Position numbers and translations under genes: made by a program. Shown one piece after another: positions 48,561 through 59,109 of a DNA stretch of 64,000 nucleotides (positions are counted from its first letter, which is position 1; each line of letters starts with the position of its first letter). The notes under the pieces are model-generated. The model had not been told where the DNA came from. It saw nothing but the letters and a program-made list of their open reading frames with translations, and searched no databases. Source of the DNA: Undaria pinnatifida (lineage: Eukaryota; Sar; Phaeophyceae; Laminariales; Alariaceae); assembly GCA_012845835.1 (NCBI GenBank), contig JABAKD010000005.1:13267205-13331204 (forward strand), read 5' to 3'.

Positions 48561-48781
48561 CACACGCAACAGCTGTACTACGAAGTACAAGTAGTTTTGT
48601 TGAGTTGTACGAAGTACTTCGAAGCACCCCACCGCAATACATGCTCCGGGGAAGGGAGGATACATACGTCCCTTATTTTTTCGGCAAAACACGAAGTTCT
48701 CCGAAAACAGGCACCCTAAGGCTCGTCTGACGCGTGTTGTTGTGAGGACCAAATCACCAACAGTGGACCGTCTCTACATAT

Positions 48782-49100
48782 ACCGGTCGCCCCGGTGGCG
48801 TATCAGGTTATCCTCGAGCCTGGTATAGGTCAGTTTCGTGAGTTCGAGCCCCGCCGAGTGCATACTCGTATAAACTCGTTGGGACTTTTTCTTGTGGACA
48901 AATTGACTTGCGGAAAGCGCGAGAGCGTGAGTTAGCAACATTCGATGTACAATCGACGAGCAGTGGGATTGCTGAACCCTATGCGCGACAAAAATTGAAG
49001 GCAAGAACCGGGGAGGAGAAGGGATGACACCTGTGACCACGGCTTGTCCAGAAGCTGGAAAGTGAAAGTGTGCTAAAAAAAAAAAAAAAAAAAAAAAACA
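48782..49100 (+). mobile_element. SINE-T, full length, poly-A ended
   Basis: CGGTCGCCCCGGTGGCGTAT, GTGAGTTCGAGCCCCGCCG (B-box), GCTGAACCCTATGCGCGACA, GTGACCACGGCTTGTCCAGA, GAAAGTGTGCT plus a run of about 26 A (49074-49099). Confidence 0.85.
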
Positions 49101-49299
49101 TATACGAGTTGGTTAGTTGTGGGGACGGGGGAACTCTATGCTGTAGTTGAGTGGATACCCGCGGCCATGTGAGTTTAGTTTGCACATTTGACCTTTTCAC
49201 TTGTGCGCCTTCTTCCGTATTATGCGTTTTCAGGCGGGAAAGCGTAGTATTTCCCTGACGAATTTTGATTTCACTTGGTTTTTCGGATCTTTCTAGGGC

Positions 49300-49375
49300 T
49301 CCAGCACCTTTGTGTGACCACGGGCTCTAGATTTTTGACAAGAGTTAATGTGAGAAAACAACAAACAACAATATG
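49300..49375 (+). mobile_element. SINE core and tail fragment
   Basis: TGTGACCACGGGCTCTAGAT, GAGTTAATGTGAGAAAACAA and a short CAA tail, matching the 3' end of SINE-C. Confidence 0.5.
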
Positions 49376-49953
49376 GTCTTGTCTTTTCGTCCTAGCGCCG
49401 GATCTTGGTTGGGTGTCGCCGGATCTTGGTTGGGTGTCCGCGCTCACCGCCATGCCACCATTCTTCGCAGTGCGGTTGCATCGGGGCTGGATCTTTGTGG
49501 GCCAGGAAGTTAGCAGTGCTGCTGTGGTCGAATGACAGTCGCCAAGTTGCTAGTTGTGTGCGGGATCTTCCACAGCTGGGTTGCGGGGAGATGTCGTCCG
49601 TTTCCGTGTCTCCGCGGGTGTTGCAAGTGAACAAAAACGGGTGCAGTATGGCCGAAATCGGGTAGTTGATAAAATCGAAGCACAGGGCGGGGTATACCCG
49701 GTGTGTTCCTGAACAAAATCGGGTTGTCCGTCGAGAGCACTTTTTGGGGGCCGTCATTGGCGCCGTTTTGAGGGTTCGAACGCCGAAAAAACGGTTTGGG
49801 GTGCTGCGCGTACACAAGGCGCAGTGAGTTCAGGCGCCAGAAGGCGATTTGGAGGCGTTTTGCAGGCGTACGTAAGCGCGCCCCGTCGCGGAAAAAAAGG
49901 TACCCGATTTTGTTCAGAAACCACCCGGGTGTACCCGATTTTGTCAATTTCCC

Positions 49954-50163
49954 GCCTTCTAATGGCCGTCACAAGATAGCATAAGACCGCCCTGACTTCT
50001 TCGCCATGTTGCGTTCTCTCCCAGGTGTCATTGATGATGGACGTGATACCCTCTGGCTGTAGGAGTGGACGTGATACCATCATCAATGACACCTGGGAGA
50101 GAACGCAACATGGCGAAGAAGTCAGGGCGGTCTTATGCTATCTTGTGACGGCCATTAGAAGGC
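49954..50163. repeat. Perfect 87-bp inverted repeat with a 36-nt loop
   Basis: 49954-50040 and 50077-50163 are exact reverse complements (87 of 87 by eye), starting GCCTTCTAATGGCCGTCACA. The loop is bordered by GGACGTGATACC in direct orientation. It abuts the right end of the 2,006-bp element with no gap. Confidence 0.9.
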
Positions 50164-50194
50164 CCACAACTTCCAATATGATGATGGCCAAACC

Positions 50195-50850
50195 CAGACT
50201 TCAGTCTCTTGGGCATGACGCTCCCCCTTCCCCCCCTCCCCCCTCCCCCCCTCCACCGGTCCCCTTCCCTTCCCCCTCCCTTCCCCCTCCCCCCGGCTGC
50301 TTAGAGATGCCGACGGTGGATGGCGCTGCTGCAGCCTTTGCGCGTCGCTCTGCAGCTTTGCGTCTCTCCGTTTCATGCCAATTCCGCACGAACAACTCGG
50401 CTCCCTCCTCTACTCTTCGAAAACATCTACCAGCCTTCTGAGCAGCCTTTCGCCACCCTTCGAATTTCATTCCAAAGACCGACATATCCTCCTTCAGATG
50501 ATCCATCCAGTCTTTCTCTTGCCCCCCTGAGTAGCCCTTACCCCCAACAAACTCCCCAAACATCACCCTCTGTGGCAGTCGCTCCTCCCCCATACGTGCC
50601 ACGAATCCCGCAAACAAAATCCTCCGTTTGCGCACTATCGCCTCAACGCTCTCGGGATCTGTCTGGGCAAGCGCGTCGGCGTACGATAGGGTGTGGTCGC
50701 CGCGCTTCCGTTCCCGCCATCCAAGGCATCGGAGGAGCATGGAGCGGTGAACCCGTCGTAGCCTGTCATAGTCACGCTTCTTCGGGCTCCACGTCATGCA
50801 ACCGTACAGCAGTGTCTCGACCACCCCAATGCCATCCTTAGCCAGTTCCT
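50195..50850 (-). pseudogene. Second LINE family, C-terminal fragment of the reverse transcriptase ORF
   Basis: Open frame of 207 codons on the minus strand: LLYGCMTWSPKKRDYDRLRR, HRSMLLRCLGWRERKRGDHT and RKRRILFAGFVARM. This is the conserved region after the catalytic domain of non-LTR reverse transcriptases (YG-x-E-x-W..R..LR.ILG). The catalytic part is missing, so it is 5'-truncated. It ends in a low-complexity glycine/glutamate tail encoded by G/A-rich DNA. No C or A tail is evident. Confidence 0.75.
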
Positions 50851-50859
50851 AGGGTCTGC

Positions 50860-51065
50860 TAGTATGACATTTTTCCTTCTTTTTTTTTTCTTTTTTTTTT
50901 TCTTTTCTTTTTTCCTTGCCTTGCTTCCTCTTGTCTTGTCTTTTCTTGCTTTTCTTGTCTCTTTCTTCTCTTTTCTTGCCTTTTTCGTTTTGTTTCGTTT
51001 TCTTCTCTTTTTTTCCCTTCCTTTATCTTCTTTTCTTTTCTTTGTTTATTTTCTCCAATTGACTT
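50860..51065. repeat. Polypyrimidine tract, about 200 bp
   Basis: TTTTC/CTTTT-rich strand-asymmetric tract. The ORFs in it are low-complexity by-products. Confidence 0.85.
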
Positions 51066-51259
51066 ACGCCTGTCGGGCGTATGCGTAGTGATAGATACTA
51101 CGTGTAATATATACGTGGTAGTCTTCGTTGGGTGGCAATCGGAATAGTTGGTTTCTCCAGGCGTGAGTAATGAGACGTATGCACCGGCATGGACCTGGCA
51201 CATCGTAGACTGACTCCCGATTTCACTTTTATATGTTTCTGGTGGAGGCATGAATTGCG

Positions 51260-51383
51260 TCAGCTGTGATATATGCGTGCACCACCTTGGGTTGTGTGTG
51301 TTTTTCCCTGGGGTATTCCTCAGCTCCAGAGTGACTGGAGCCTGTCCTGTGACCACGGACTTGATTATGCGAGTTAATGTGAG

Positions 51384-51471
<88 letters not shown>

Positions 51472-51475
51472 CTGC
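51260..51475 (+). mobile_element. SINE-C, full length with (CAA)n tail
   Basis: TTCCCTGGGGTATTCCTCAG, GACTGGAGCCTGTCCTGTGA, CCACGGACTTGATTATGCGA and GTTAATGTGAGAA, then about 28 CAA units to 51471. Confidence 0.8.
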
Positions 51476-52150
51476 TGCTGCAGCGTAGCTATACGTTAGC
51501 TCTAGGTACGTATCTGGTGCCAAGTATGAGCACAGCAAGCAGTGCAAGGCCACAATGTACGACGTTTTGTTCTTAATCCCATAATGAAGTCCTTCCTCGC
51601 GAGAACATTGACAGTTAGAGTGATCGTACAGCACAACGCAGCTCTATGATGCGACGTACCTGTTACGTAATTAACAAGCAGGTAAAAGGTGATACATGGG
51701 ATACATACAAATATGACACTGGAGATGATGGGAAATACTGGAGATGTGAATACAGCGAGTATGGGACAAAAAAAGCGCACGCCAGATCAAAATATTCCGC
51801 AAGGTTGTAAACAGCGCATGCGCTACGCCAGGTGAAGTACAACAGCACGCAATACCAGGTATTCTTATCACATAGCAGTACGAGCAGCACTACCACCATA
51901 GATTGCACCGAAAGCTCTTCCTGCTGTATTGGTTGTACTGCGCAATCGACCATAATCGTAATACTGCCTGTCATCGTCACAACGAAGTACATCGTACCTC
52001 CATCCCCATCGGCGAGCTGCACGCTCCCTGCCGCTCTTCACCCCGTCTCCGGTCAGCCGGCGTAGCGAAGCCGAGCTCATGCGTGCGTCCACCCCTTTCT
52101 TGTTCGCCTCATCCGCAAGCGGGGCGTTGAAGAACCACGACGACCGCCTC
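51476..52150. other. No certain gene; weak minus-strand frame
   Basis: A minus-strand frame at about 51.99-52.15 kb (SSWFFNAPLADEANKKGVDA) has a coding-like composition and might belong with the exon at 52.81 kb, but its phase does not join directly. Confidence 0.25.
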
Positions 52151-52805
52151 ATCACGGAGAGCGGTGTCGGCGCACCTCACCAAGCTCAACCCCAAGGAGT
52201 CTGAGAGAGGTAAAAACAAAGTATGTTTGTATGTTTTTAAAAAATGAAGGAGTTGCAACATCGAACTCGGCATGTTTTTGAAGGGGCTTCTCAAGATACT
52301 TCAGATCCAGAGAGAGATGTAAATCTTTTTTGGTCTGTTTTCCTGTTTCACCTGTCGTTGCACGCCCCAAGGTTTCTCTTGCCATGAACCCATACCATTG
52401 CCCCTTACCTATGGTGGGCTGTGACATAAGGGAGAGCCCATTATGCCATAGCCCATAGCCCCTCACAAACTAAAAAAATGGGCGCCTCAGAATCGAAGGC
52501 TTTCTGGTCTATACCGGGAAATCGTGGGCTGTGAAACCCCCCCCGTTCTTCCGAGCGCTGCACGGTCGCCTCGTGTCTCGAAACAGGGCAACGTTGATGA
52601 ATCATCTGGAAAAGTTCATACCATAGGCTAGCCTTGTGCACGATCCGCGAGCTATGTAATTTTTGGCTATTCTCTGACTGCAGAAATTGTTTTTTTTGTC
52701 TGAGCTGAAAAGCTCAGAGCCGGCCTTGACGGGTGCTTTCTCCGCTCATTGCTTGGTACACAATACAAGCCGATCTTCACGCGAGTAGGCGCGTCCCTAT
52801 GATAC
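52151..52805. other. No recognisable feature
   Basis: Would be an intron if 52.0 and 52.8 kb belong to one gene. No shared repeats. Confidence 0.4.
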
Positions 52806-53141
52806 CTGGCATAGTTGTATCCGTGTTTTAACTCGCCCATGCAACGAATCCGGCCTGAGGCTCGAAACACCAGCATCAGCGCCAGCACCGGCGCTAGCGC
52901 CAGCACCAAACCCAGACCCACACCACCAGCAATAATCGCCGTCTCAGATGACTCCCGGGCAATAGAACACATTCGAATTTCATTGACCGACAGCGCTGCA
53001 GAATGCCGCACATCTCGCGCGACACGTTGAGCAGTCCTATCAGTCTGGCTCATCACCGTCGCTCGACGGCGAACGACACGAAAAGGTCGGCGTCGAAATC
53101 TCGGCGCACTTGCTTGTTCATCGGTACCACGAACTATATTT
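52806..53141 (-). CDS. Probable exon of an unidentified single-pass membrane protein
   Basis: Acceptor CTTACCTGGTACAAG and donor TATGCCAG|GTATCA bound a 336-bp open frame. It encodes a basic segment (FRRRPFRVVRRRATVMSQTD), then an alpha-helical stretch, then one clear transmembrane helix (AIIAGGVGLGLVLALAPVLA, continuing LMLVF) followed by SGRIR and polar residues. The basic residues after the helix fit a cytoplasmic side. No family recognised. The opposite-strand frame is less convincing. Confidence 0.45.
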
Positions 53142-53514
53142 CTTGTACCAGGTAAGAGAAAGGGGAGAGTGCAAAGACAACATTAAAAGCACATATTACG
53201 TACAGTGAGTGACGAATGAATGTACATTCATTTACGACCCTGCTGCAGCAATGAGTCAGTAAAACATAGCGTTTCTCCTCGAAACGGCTGACGAGGTTAT
53301 GATGCGCACCCTTTAACATGAATGGGCAGTCCCGTACATCAGTGCTCCCTCGATACCCCCTCAAGCCATACATAGTAGATCGCCGTGGATGAGGGGTAAT
53401 ACGACCGTGGCGCCTGCGGCTGGAGGAGGAGGTCAGACCCGAGGTGAGGCAGTTTTGGGTCACTGTACCCGAAAGCGGTTGAGCACTTGATATGAGGACA
53501 TACTTCGTATGTGT

Positions 53515-53650
53515 ACACGTACGCTTCACGAAACGGCCAACTGGCACGCATGCTCTGCGAAACGGAGAATCAACTGACACGCATGCTGCACGAAACGGCT
53601 CCGCGAAACGGAGAATCAACTGACACGCATGCTTCACGAATTGGGCAGCA
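53515..53650. repeat. GACACGCATGCTnCACGAAACGG minisatellite
   Basis: The unit CAACTGACACGCATGCTnCA with CGAAACGG is repeated about four times. It is the source of a 273-codon minus-strand ORF that I reject as a gene. Confidence 0.8.
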
Positions 53651-53959
53651 ACTAACTGGTTCATTCTCACGGATGACATCTCCGGTGCGTTCAACACAAC
53701 CAACAGGAGACGCCTGTGCTTGTGGAGGGGGTGGTCAACTATTTCGGGCGGGCGCCCACCCCGTTTGTTGAGAAGTGCGCGACGGCGAGAGACCCTCTGG
53801 TGGTGTATATATGTGTGCTTGTGGATACGGACTCGGTCCAGTAAAGAAGGAAACCTAAAACCGGCGATGTTCTGCTCGACGACGTTTGTTTGCTGTTGTG
53901 AGCGTGGCGGAAGCGATTCCGTGAAAAATTTGGCAACCTGCGTGCCGGCGAGCACGCCG

Positions 53960-54095
53960 TTCGTTCGACGGCGAGAAATCGCGTCTGATGACCATCAGAT
54001 AGATGCGTCTAATTTTTCCTTCCGTCCTGCCGTCGACGCCACATGTAAAGTTATAGGTGGGGACACAGAACGCCCCCTGCAGGTTTGCCAATGGA
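53960..54095 (-). CDS. Weak candidate exon, extracellular-like
   Basis: Acceptor GCAAACCTGCAG followed by a frame encoding GAFCVPTYNFTCGVDGRTEG and KIRRIYLMVIRRDF, with two cysteines and an N-glycosylation site. It could lie upstream of the membrane exon at 53.1 kb. The 3' border is not fixed, and the + strand frame across it is also open. Confidence 0.28.
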
Positions 54096-54179
54096 GCAGG
54101 TCCTCGGAGAGTACTCACTTTCTTTTCCTTCGTAGAGACGTAGCTTTATTCGATTCCACCAGAGCCCCGGATAGCTTCT

Positions 54180-54700
54180 GAGATCGGATGCACGTGCCTC
54201 GATCTATTTCCTAACTTTCCCGAATATGAAACGCCAACCTCATCATACGAAACCCATCCAAATGATCTCAAATTCGGATAATTATAGGCCTTTCGAGGCC
54301 GTATCTTAACACGTGCTTGTGGACGGGCTTGGGGGAGCACCGGCCGGACGATCGCTTGATCTAGCTGCCAGAAGCGTGACGACAGCAAGTGGATGAAACC
54401 GGCGAAGTCCTGCTTTTCGTTTTGCTTGTCGTTGTGAACGGGGCTGAACTGAGCTCGACCGAGAAGGAAGGAGGAGTCGAAGCCTCTCCTTGCCCACACA
54501 TGGGACACAGGCTACGTTACGGTACGGATACACCTGTTTTTTACGAGGCTCCTTATATAGACTATACTTGAGGAGCTCTATGCCACGCCGTTCTTTGAGA
54601 AAAAATGCAAAACGAAGCACTGTGAGCCATCTGAGACTTATAGCGTGCTTAGATAGGTATATAACGAAGAGTATGGGATTCATATGTCATCTTCCAAGAG
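54180..54700. other. No certain gene
   Basis: A minus-strand frame of 120 codons and a + strand frame beginning MDETGEVLLFVLLVVVNGAE (signal-peptide-like) overlap. The GCCTCGAAAGGCCTnTAATTAT segment recurs at 61.79 kb, so part of this is repetitive. Confidence 0.3.
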
Positions 54701-54704
54701 TACT

Positions 54705-54985
54705 ACATCTGACGCGTGCTACGATGGAGGTGCACCACTTTTTTTCTGAGAGGTTCCTCGACTTGGGAGCTCAAGACCTATCCCAAAAACTGATTAAGAG
54801 AAGAATAGAACTGCTACCGGCTGAAAAATCCCACGGCCAAGGAACACAACGAGAATCGTGCAAAAAAGAAAATGGCGTATTCCCGACGATTTTGGGTTAA
54901 GGAGCCCCGTCATTTCATTCAGGAAACATTTTCGCCAAAAAAAGGTATACCTCTCTCTATCGTAGCATACGTCATCTACCTGTAA
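54705..54985 (-). repeat. Dispersed repeat R
   Basis: GACGCGTGCTACGATGGAGG, CACGAGAATCGTGCAAAAAA-type and TTTTGGGTTAAGGAGCCCCG, in mixed orientation. CTCTCTATCGTAGCATACGT at the right edge suggests two facing copies. Confidence 0.5.
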
Positions 54986-55004
54986 AAAAAACGCTCGACC
55001 GGGG

Positions 55005-55090
55005 TACAACGCAGCTCGCGAAGCTGAGCATATCGACCCTTAAATTAGTCGACCTCACAGCCGACGTATTTGGAATATATTGTTGTAAAA
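55005..55090 (+). repeat. ATGAGTTTCGACGAAAT repeat family, diverged
   Basis: GCAGCTCGCGAAGCTGAGCA, TTAGTCGACCTCACAGCCGA and CGTATTTGGAATATATTG match the family layout with many changes. Confidence 0.5.
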
Positions 55091-55184
55091 TGGAGTTCCA
55101 ACGATATTGGATAGTAAGTGGTAGTCAGCCAGATATGATGTCATGGGCGGAACTAGAAACTCGATGCCAATCAACAAGCACAAA

Positions 55185-55375
55185 AAGAAAGCTGAAAAGT
55201 GGGAATGCTGTGCAACCTACCTATGCGAGATAAAAGTGGAGGTGATTTCCGGTGGGGAGAAGGGAAAACACCCGTGAACACGGCATGGCTTGTCCAGAAG
55301 GTCGCTGAGGGTAAAATACCTCTTGCGGGAAATAAGCCGCAGAGAAGAAAAAAGTGACGATTGAAAGAAGGTGTA
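55185..55375 (+). mobile_element. SINE-like copy with the GTGACCACGG core (variant)
   Basis: AAGCTGAAAAGTGGGAATGC, GAAAACACCCGTGAACACGG, CTTGTCCAGAAGGTCGCTGA and GATTGAAAGAAGG, collinear with 8.86 kb. Confidence 0.6.
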
Positions 55376-56085
55376 GACATAAATTATTACTTATTATCCC
55401 CCCCCTATCGGGGCATGCATCGTGGACGATACCACCACCCTCGGCCTCAGGGGCGGGGCCACCTCATACGGCGAGCACGGTCAGAGAAGGCTCCACTCTT
55501 CCTCCGGATCGAGCAATTGATAGCTTGTGCGTAGCTTCACAGAATCGGCATCGCTGTCAACCACACCACCAAAAAACACCATAGACTATGACGCTACGCC
55601 CGGAAAGAAAATGCGCGTTCCGACGAAGGAAGAAAGTTCCTTCCTAAAATACTAGCAAGTAGCGCTACCGTACAGGGCACGAGTTTAGCAGTAAAAACAA
55701 GCAGGAAATATATAGCCCGGACCAGCACTTGTCGGGTATCCTGAAAAAAAATCAAGGACGAGTTCCACAATAACCTTGAAGAACAGCGGCTCCATAGAAG
55801 CTCTTGTTTTTTTCAGGATATATCCGCTTGTCTTCCGCGGCGTTCGTTTTTTACAAGATGCCAGGCAAGCGTGGACACCCGAACGGAAAAACGGGGGGGG
55901 TGATGGTGATGGGCGTCCCTATCGGCGCCAAAGTGTACGTCGTGCAGTGTGCAATAGAGCCGCCTTTACCGCACTTTCGGATTAGTATTATCTAGGATAA
56001 ACTATGGAAATCGAGGAATTTGGTTTGGCCCACGTGTGCTTCCAGTATTACGAGCAGGAACATATCAAACTGCCCAAAACACTAC
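55376..56085. other. No supported gene
   Basis: Short ORFs without known domains. Confidence 0.4.
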
Positions 56086-56092
56086 TTTAGGC

Positions 56093-56130
56093 CCTAACCC
56101 TAACCCTAACCCTAAGCCTAGCCCCGACCC
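56093..56130. repeat. Interstitial telomere-like tract
   Basis: CCCTAACCCTAACCCTAACC plus degenerate units. Confidence 0.85.
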
Positions 56131-57795
56131 CAATCCTATCCATAGAACCTTGACCAGAAAAATCGACGCTTTTTTGTTATTCTTGACAATTTGGTGGACT
56201 ATACTCAAGCTTAACATCAAAACACCTCCCGATTTTCATGTTTTTTTTCTTAGATAATGGTCCAAGCGTCGCGTAAAGGCTGTTGGTGTACAATGACTCG
56301 AGTGCAGGCTCGCTTCTTCTTACATAAACACAGTACGAAAGGGAGATTCGGCAAACGATGCCACACGCAACAACCACAGAAGGGTCAGCACGAAGAAAAG
56401 AGATTCGGCAAACCAATAATGCCACGCGACACTTGACAACCCCAAAACAGGCTCACGTGCTACCGGCTTAACCCAGCTCGACTCAGGCGGCGCCAAACGA
56501 ACTGAAACTTCGTGAATGAGCGTCGGTACGGTAATATAAACGGGGAAGATGTTTGCGCCTCGGGGGTGTACCAGGGCGAAGGGTCTGCGCGGTCGCCGGG
56601 GCTCATCCTGTGTTTCATCTATCCATCCCCGGGTTTCTGCAAGCTTGACAGGTCTTGCCGACGAACGCCATATTGCCAAGTGGTCCCCGAGCTGGGTGCA
56701 GGGTGTCGGTGTTGGGAGGCGTTCTCCTCGCGGTTTCCGGTGGCTCTTTTCATCTCTCCCTTGGCTCGGTGCCTAGACACAAGGCTGACGAAAGGAACGG
56801 TATAGGACAGGCAGGCAGAGCAGGGCAGTGAACGATGTGGGGTGTTCTGCCTGGACCGAGCCATCCCACGGTAATCTTGCAGCAGAACGTCCCTGAGCTC
56901 CTCACCACATGAGGAGCTCAATATCTCACCCGATACTACGTGACTTCGAAGGCATTCGTTCGCACAACCCCATCAAGCTTCTATGCCTTAGTCTTGGAAA
57001 CAAATATGTGCTCGTGAAATGACTCGATCAATGACGGACCGGTAGTTCAACACTCACTTGAGGAGCTCAATCGGACAGGTACATCGTTAGTTCATCCAAC
57101 AACCGCACCACCGACCGTGGGATGACTTGACCATCACCGCCACTTACGTTATCGCCCTTCTATGATGGCATCTACCATCACCTGGTTTCACGTCAACCTG
57201 TACATGGCCTCACGTCGAATCTACAGCCTGTCCGAATCTACGGCAGGGCACTCCGTGACATTTCCTGCAACCTGGACGGATTCATCCCGACAGTTGGCTA
57301 CCTCGTGATGACGGTAGGTGGGGGACACCGAACATCAAAATTTTAAGGGGGCGACCCTCTTGTGGGCGAAGTGGACACAAAACGAACACACAAACATACA
57401 TGCAGCGGACACCAAATTATTTTTTGAGGATACCTCACTCCAATTTCCGAGACCCACAGCCCGGAGGAGTATACAACAACCAAGTAAAACAATAGCGACC
57501 GATTGATGATTAGTTTAATTCTTGCAGAAATATGTGTGGATACCATGTCCCCGGGTCCAACACGCCGACGAACATAGGTCGAAACCTCGCCCTTGCCTGT
57601 TTCAACATCCGAACCAATTGTTATTACGCACTGGTAGAGTAGTTTGTTTTTCAGGCCACGTAGTGGCGAGTGTGACGTCGTCGTATCTTTTTTTTGTCGT
57701 GCTTCCCGGACACGAGAGCAAGTTTTTCGATTATTTTGCTCTGGAGGGTCCTTTCTAGGTTCAATCAAGGCCTCTAATGGAAGATTGTAGTTGTA
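56131..57795. other. No certain gene
   Basis: A 119-codon minus-strand frame at 56.32-56.68 kb has two hydrophobic segments (WHYWFAESLFFVLTLLWLLR) but no recognisable family and no clear splice borders. CACTTGAGGAnCTCAA is shared by 18.62 and 57.06 kb. Confidence 0.35.
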
Positions 57796-57797
57796 AA

Positions 57798-57895
57798 TAG
57801 TGGGAGTTGTAGTAGCAGTAGTAGCAGTAGTAGCAGTAGTAGTAGTAGCAGCAGCAGTAGTAGTAGCAGTAGTAGCAGTAGCAGTAGTAGTAATG

Positions 57896-57965
<70 letters not shown>

Positions 57966-57994
57966 CAGTAGTAGTAGTAATAGTAGTAGTAGTG

Positions 57995-58031
<37 letters not shown>

Positions 58032-58070
58032 CAGTAGTAGTAGTAGTAGTTGTAGTAGTAACGTACCATC
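57798..58070. repeat. (AGT)n trinucleotide microsatellite, about 270 bp
   Basis: GTAGTAGTAG with scattered GCAGTA and GGTAGT variants. Long low-complexity ORFs on both strands (poly-Val, poly-Leu, poly-Tyr) come from it. Confidence 0.95.
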
Positions 58071-58384
58071 ACCACCACCATAATCAAGATCATGATCACC
58101 ATCACCATAATCACACCCGACACACCACGCGCAATTGTTGGTCCCGTTTCCGCATCCAAAACAACAGGGCACTTCACGTTCACCCTACGCATCAACACGA
58201 ACCGCACACCCCCCCATGCTTTTCCGAGAAGATAAGGGGTGGACAGTATAAGTCAAAAACGAAAATTGGCGGCTTCCGCAAATCTCGCCGGCGAGACCTT
58301 TCCATAGAACAGATACAACGCTCGGGGCACACGCTACGGTACTAGAGGTGCGGCATATTCTTGCTGAGGCTCCTCAGACCGATA

Positions 58385-58625
58385 TTCTACCCTTGCCCCC
58401 CCCAAAAAAACAGCGATTTTCTTCAACGAACGTTTCATGGTTACTCGACACGAGGAAGGATGCCGCGAAGAAAAACTCTTCATCTGTTTTCTTGTTTTAA
58501 AAGGGCTATCGAGCGATGACGTCGGATTGGCAAGGGGCACCGCATTTCGGGAGATACGGCCGCGAGCTGGGTTTCAAAAACCGGCGATTTCGCTCAACAA
58601 ACGCTGGAGGGCTTACCGTACGTAG
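58385..58625 (+). repeat. Dispersed repeat, pair with 61.14-61.38 kb
   Basis: ACGAACGTTTCATGGTTACT, CGACACGAGGAAGGATGCCG, GACGTCGGATTGGCAAGGGG and AAAACCGGCGATTTCGCTCA. The second copy keeps the same order with about 20% differences. Confidence 0.75.
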
Positions 58626-59105
58626 AAACGACTCCTCGCGTTATACCAAGACTACGGTGTTGTAGTATCATACCCACTTGTTCACTAACGCTTGTGAGCC
58701 ACTCGCACGAGTGACCCCGTTTCTTCGCTGACAAAAAAAGACTTTGGGCATTTGCTTGGTGCAGTGTTTGTAGCTAACCCTTTCCACTGCGGATTCATAG
58801 TTAGCAAAATTAAAACGGCACATGGAAAGCCGAAGACGGTAAATGACCAAGGCTAGGGCAGGGAGGGGGGAAAGGGCACCTCTATTTTTACTTCCGGGTT
58901 TTCACCACGATCATAGAACGGGCGACTCTACCTCACGGACAAAAAACGACCCAGCGATTTCTTCGGCACACGGCAGCCTACCGCTCCATTACGGGTTCAT
59001 ACCCCGCTAACTTGAGAAAGCCCGAAAGGCTTACTCAAGACTCTGTAAGGGAGCAGAGGAGTCACGCGCGCAAGTGATCGCGAGCTGATGCAAAAAGAAT
59101 GCCCC
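58626..59105. other. No supported gene
   Basis: The first part continues the dispersed repeat (CACTCGCACGAGTGACCCCG is similar to 61.40 kb). The rest shows nothing. Confidence 0.4.
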
Positions 59106-59109
59106 AAAA

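Larger units (their letters stand above)
47948..49953. mobile_element. 2,006-bp DNA element with identical 168-bp terminal inverted repeats
   Basis: 47948-48115 and the complement of 49786-49953 are identical over 168 bp. They begin GGGAAATTGACAAAATCGGG and contain the subterminal direct repeat AACAAAATCGGGTACC. No target duplication is visible. The interior holds a GAACACATACTGC minisatellite and a complete SINE-T, but no transposase. A partial extra copy of the terminus (about 49664-49785) precedes the right repeat in the opposite orientation. Confidence 0.75.

Noticed and set aside
53134-53955. 273-codon minus-strand ORF, one of the longest in the window
   Set aside because: It spans a GACACGCATGCT minisatellite and has no domain or consistent composition.
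57761-58345. Poly-valine, poly-leucine and poly-tyrosine ORFs
   Set aside because: Translations of an (AGT)n microsatellite in different frames.
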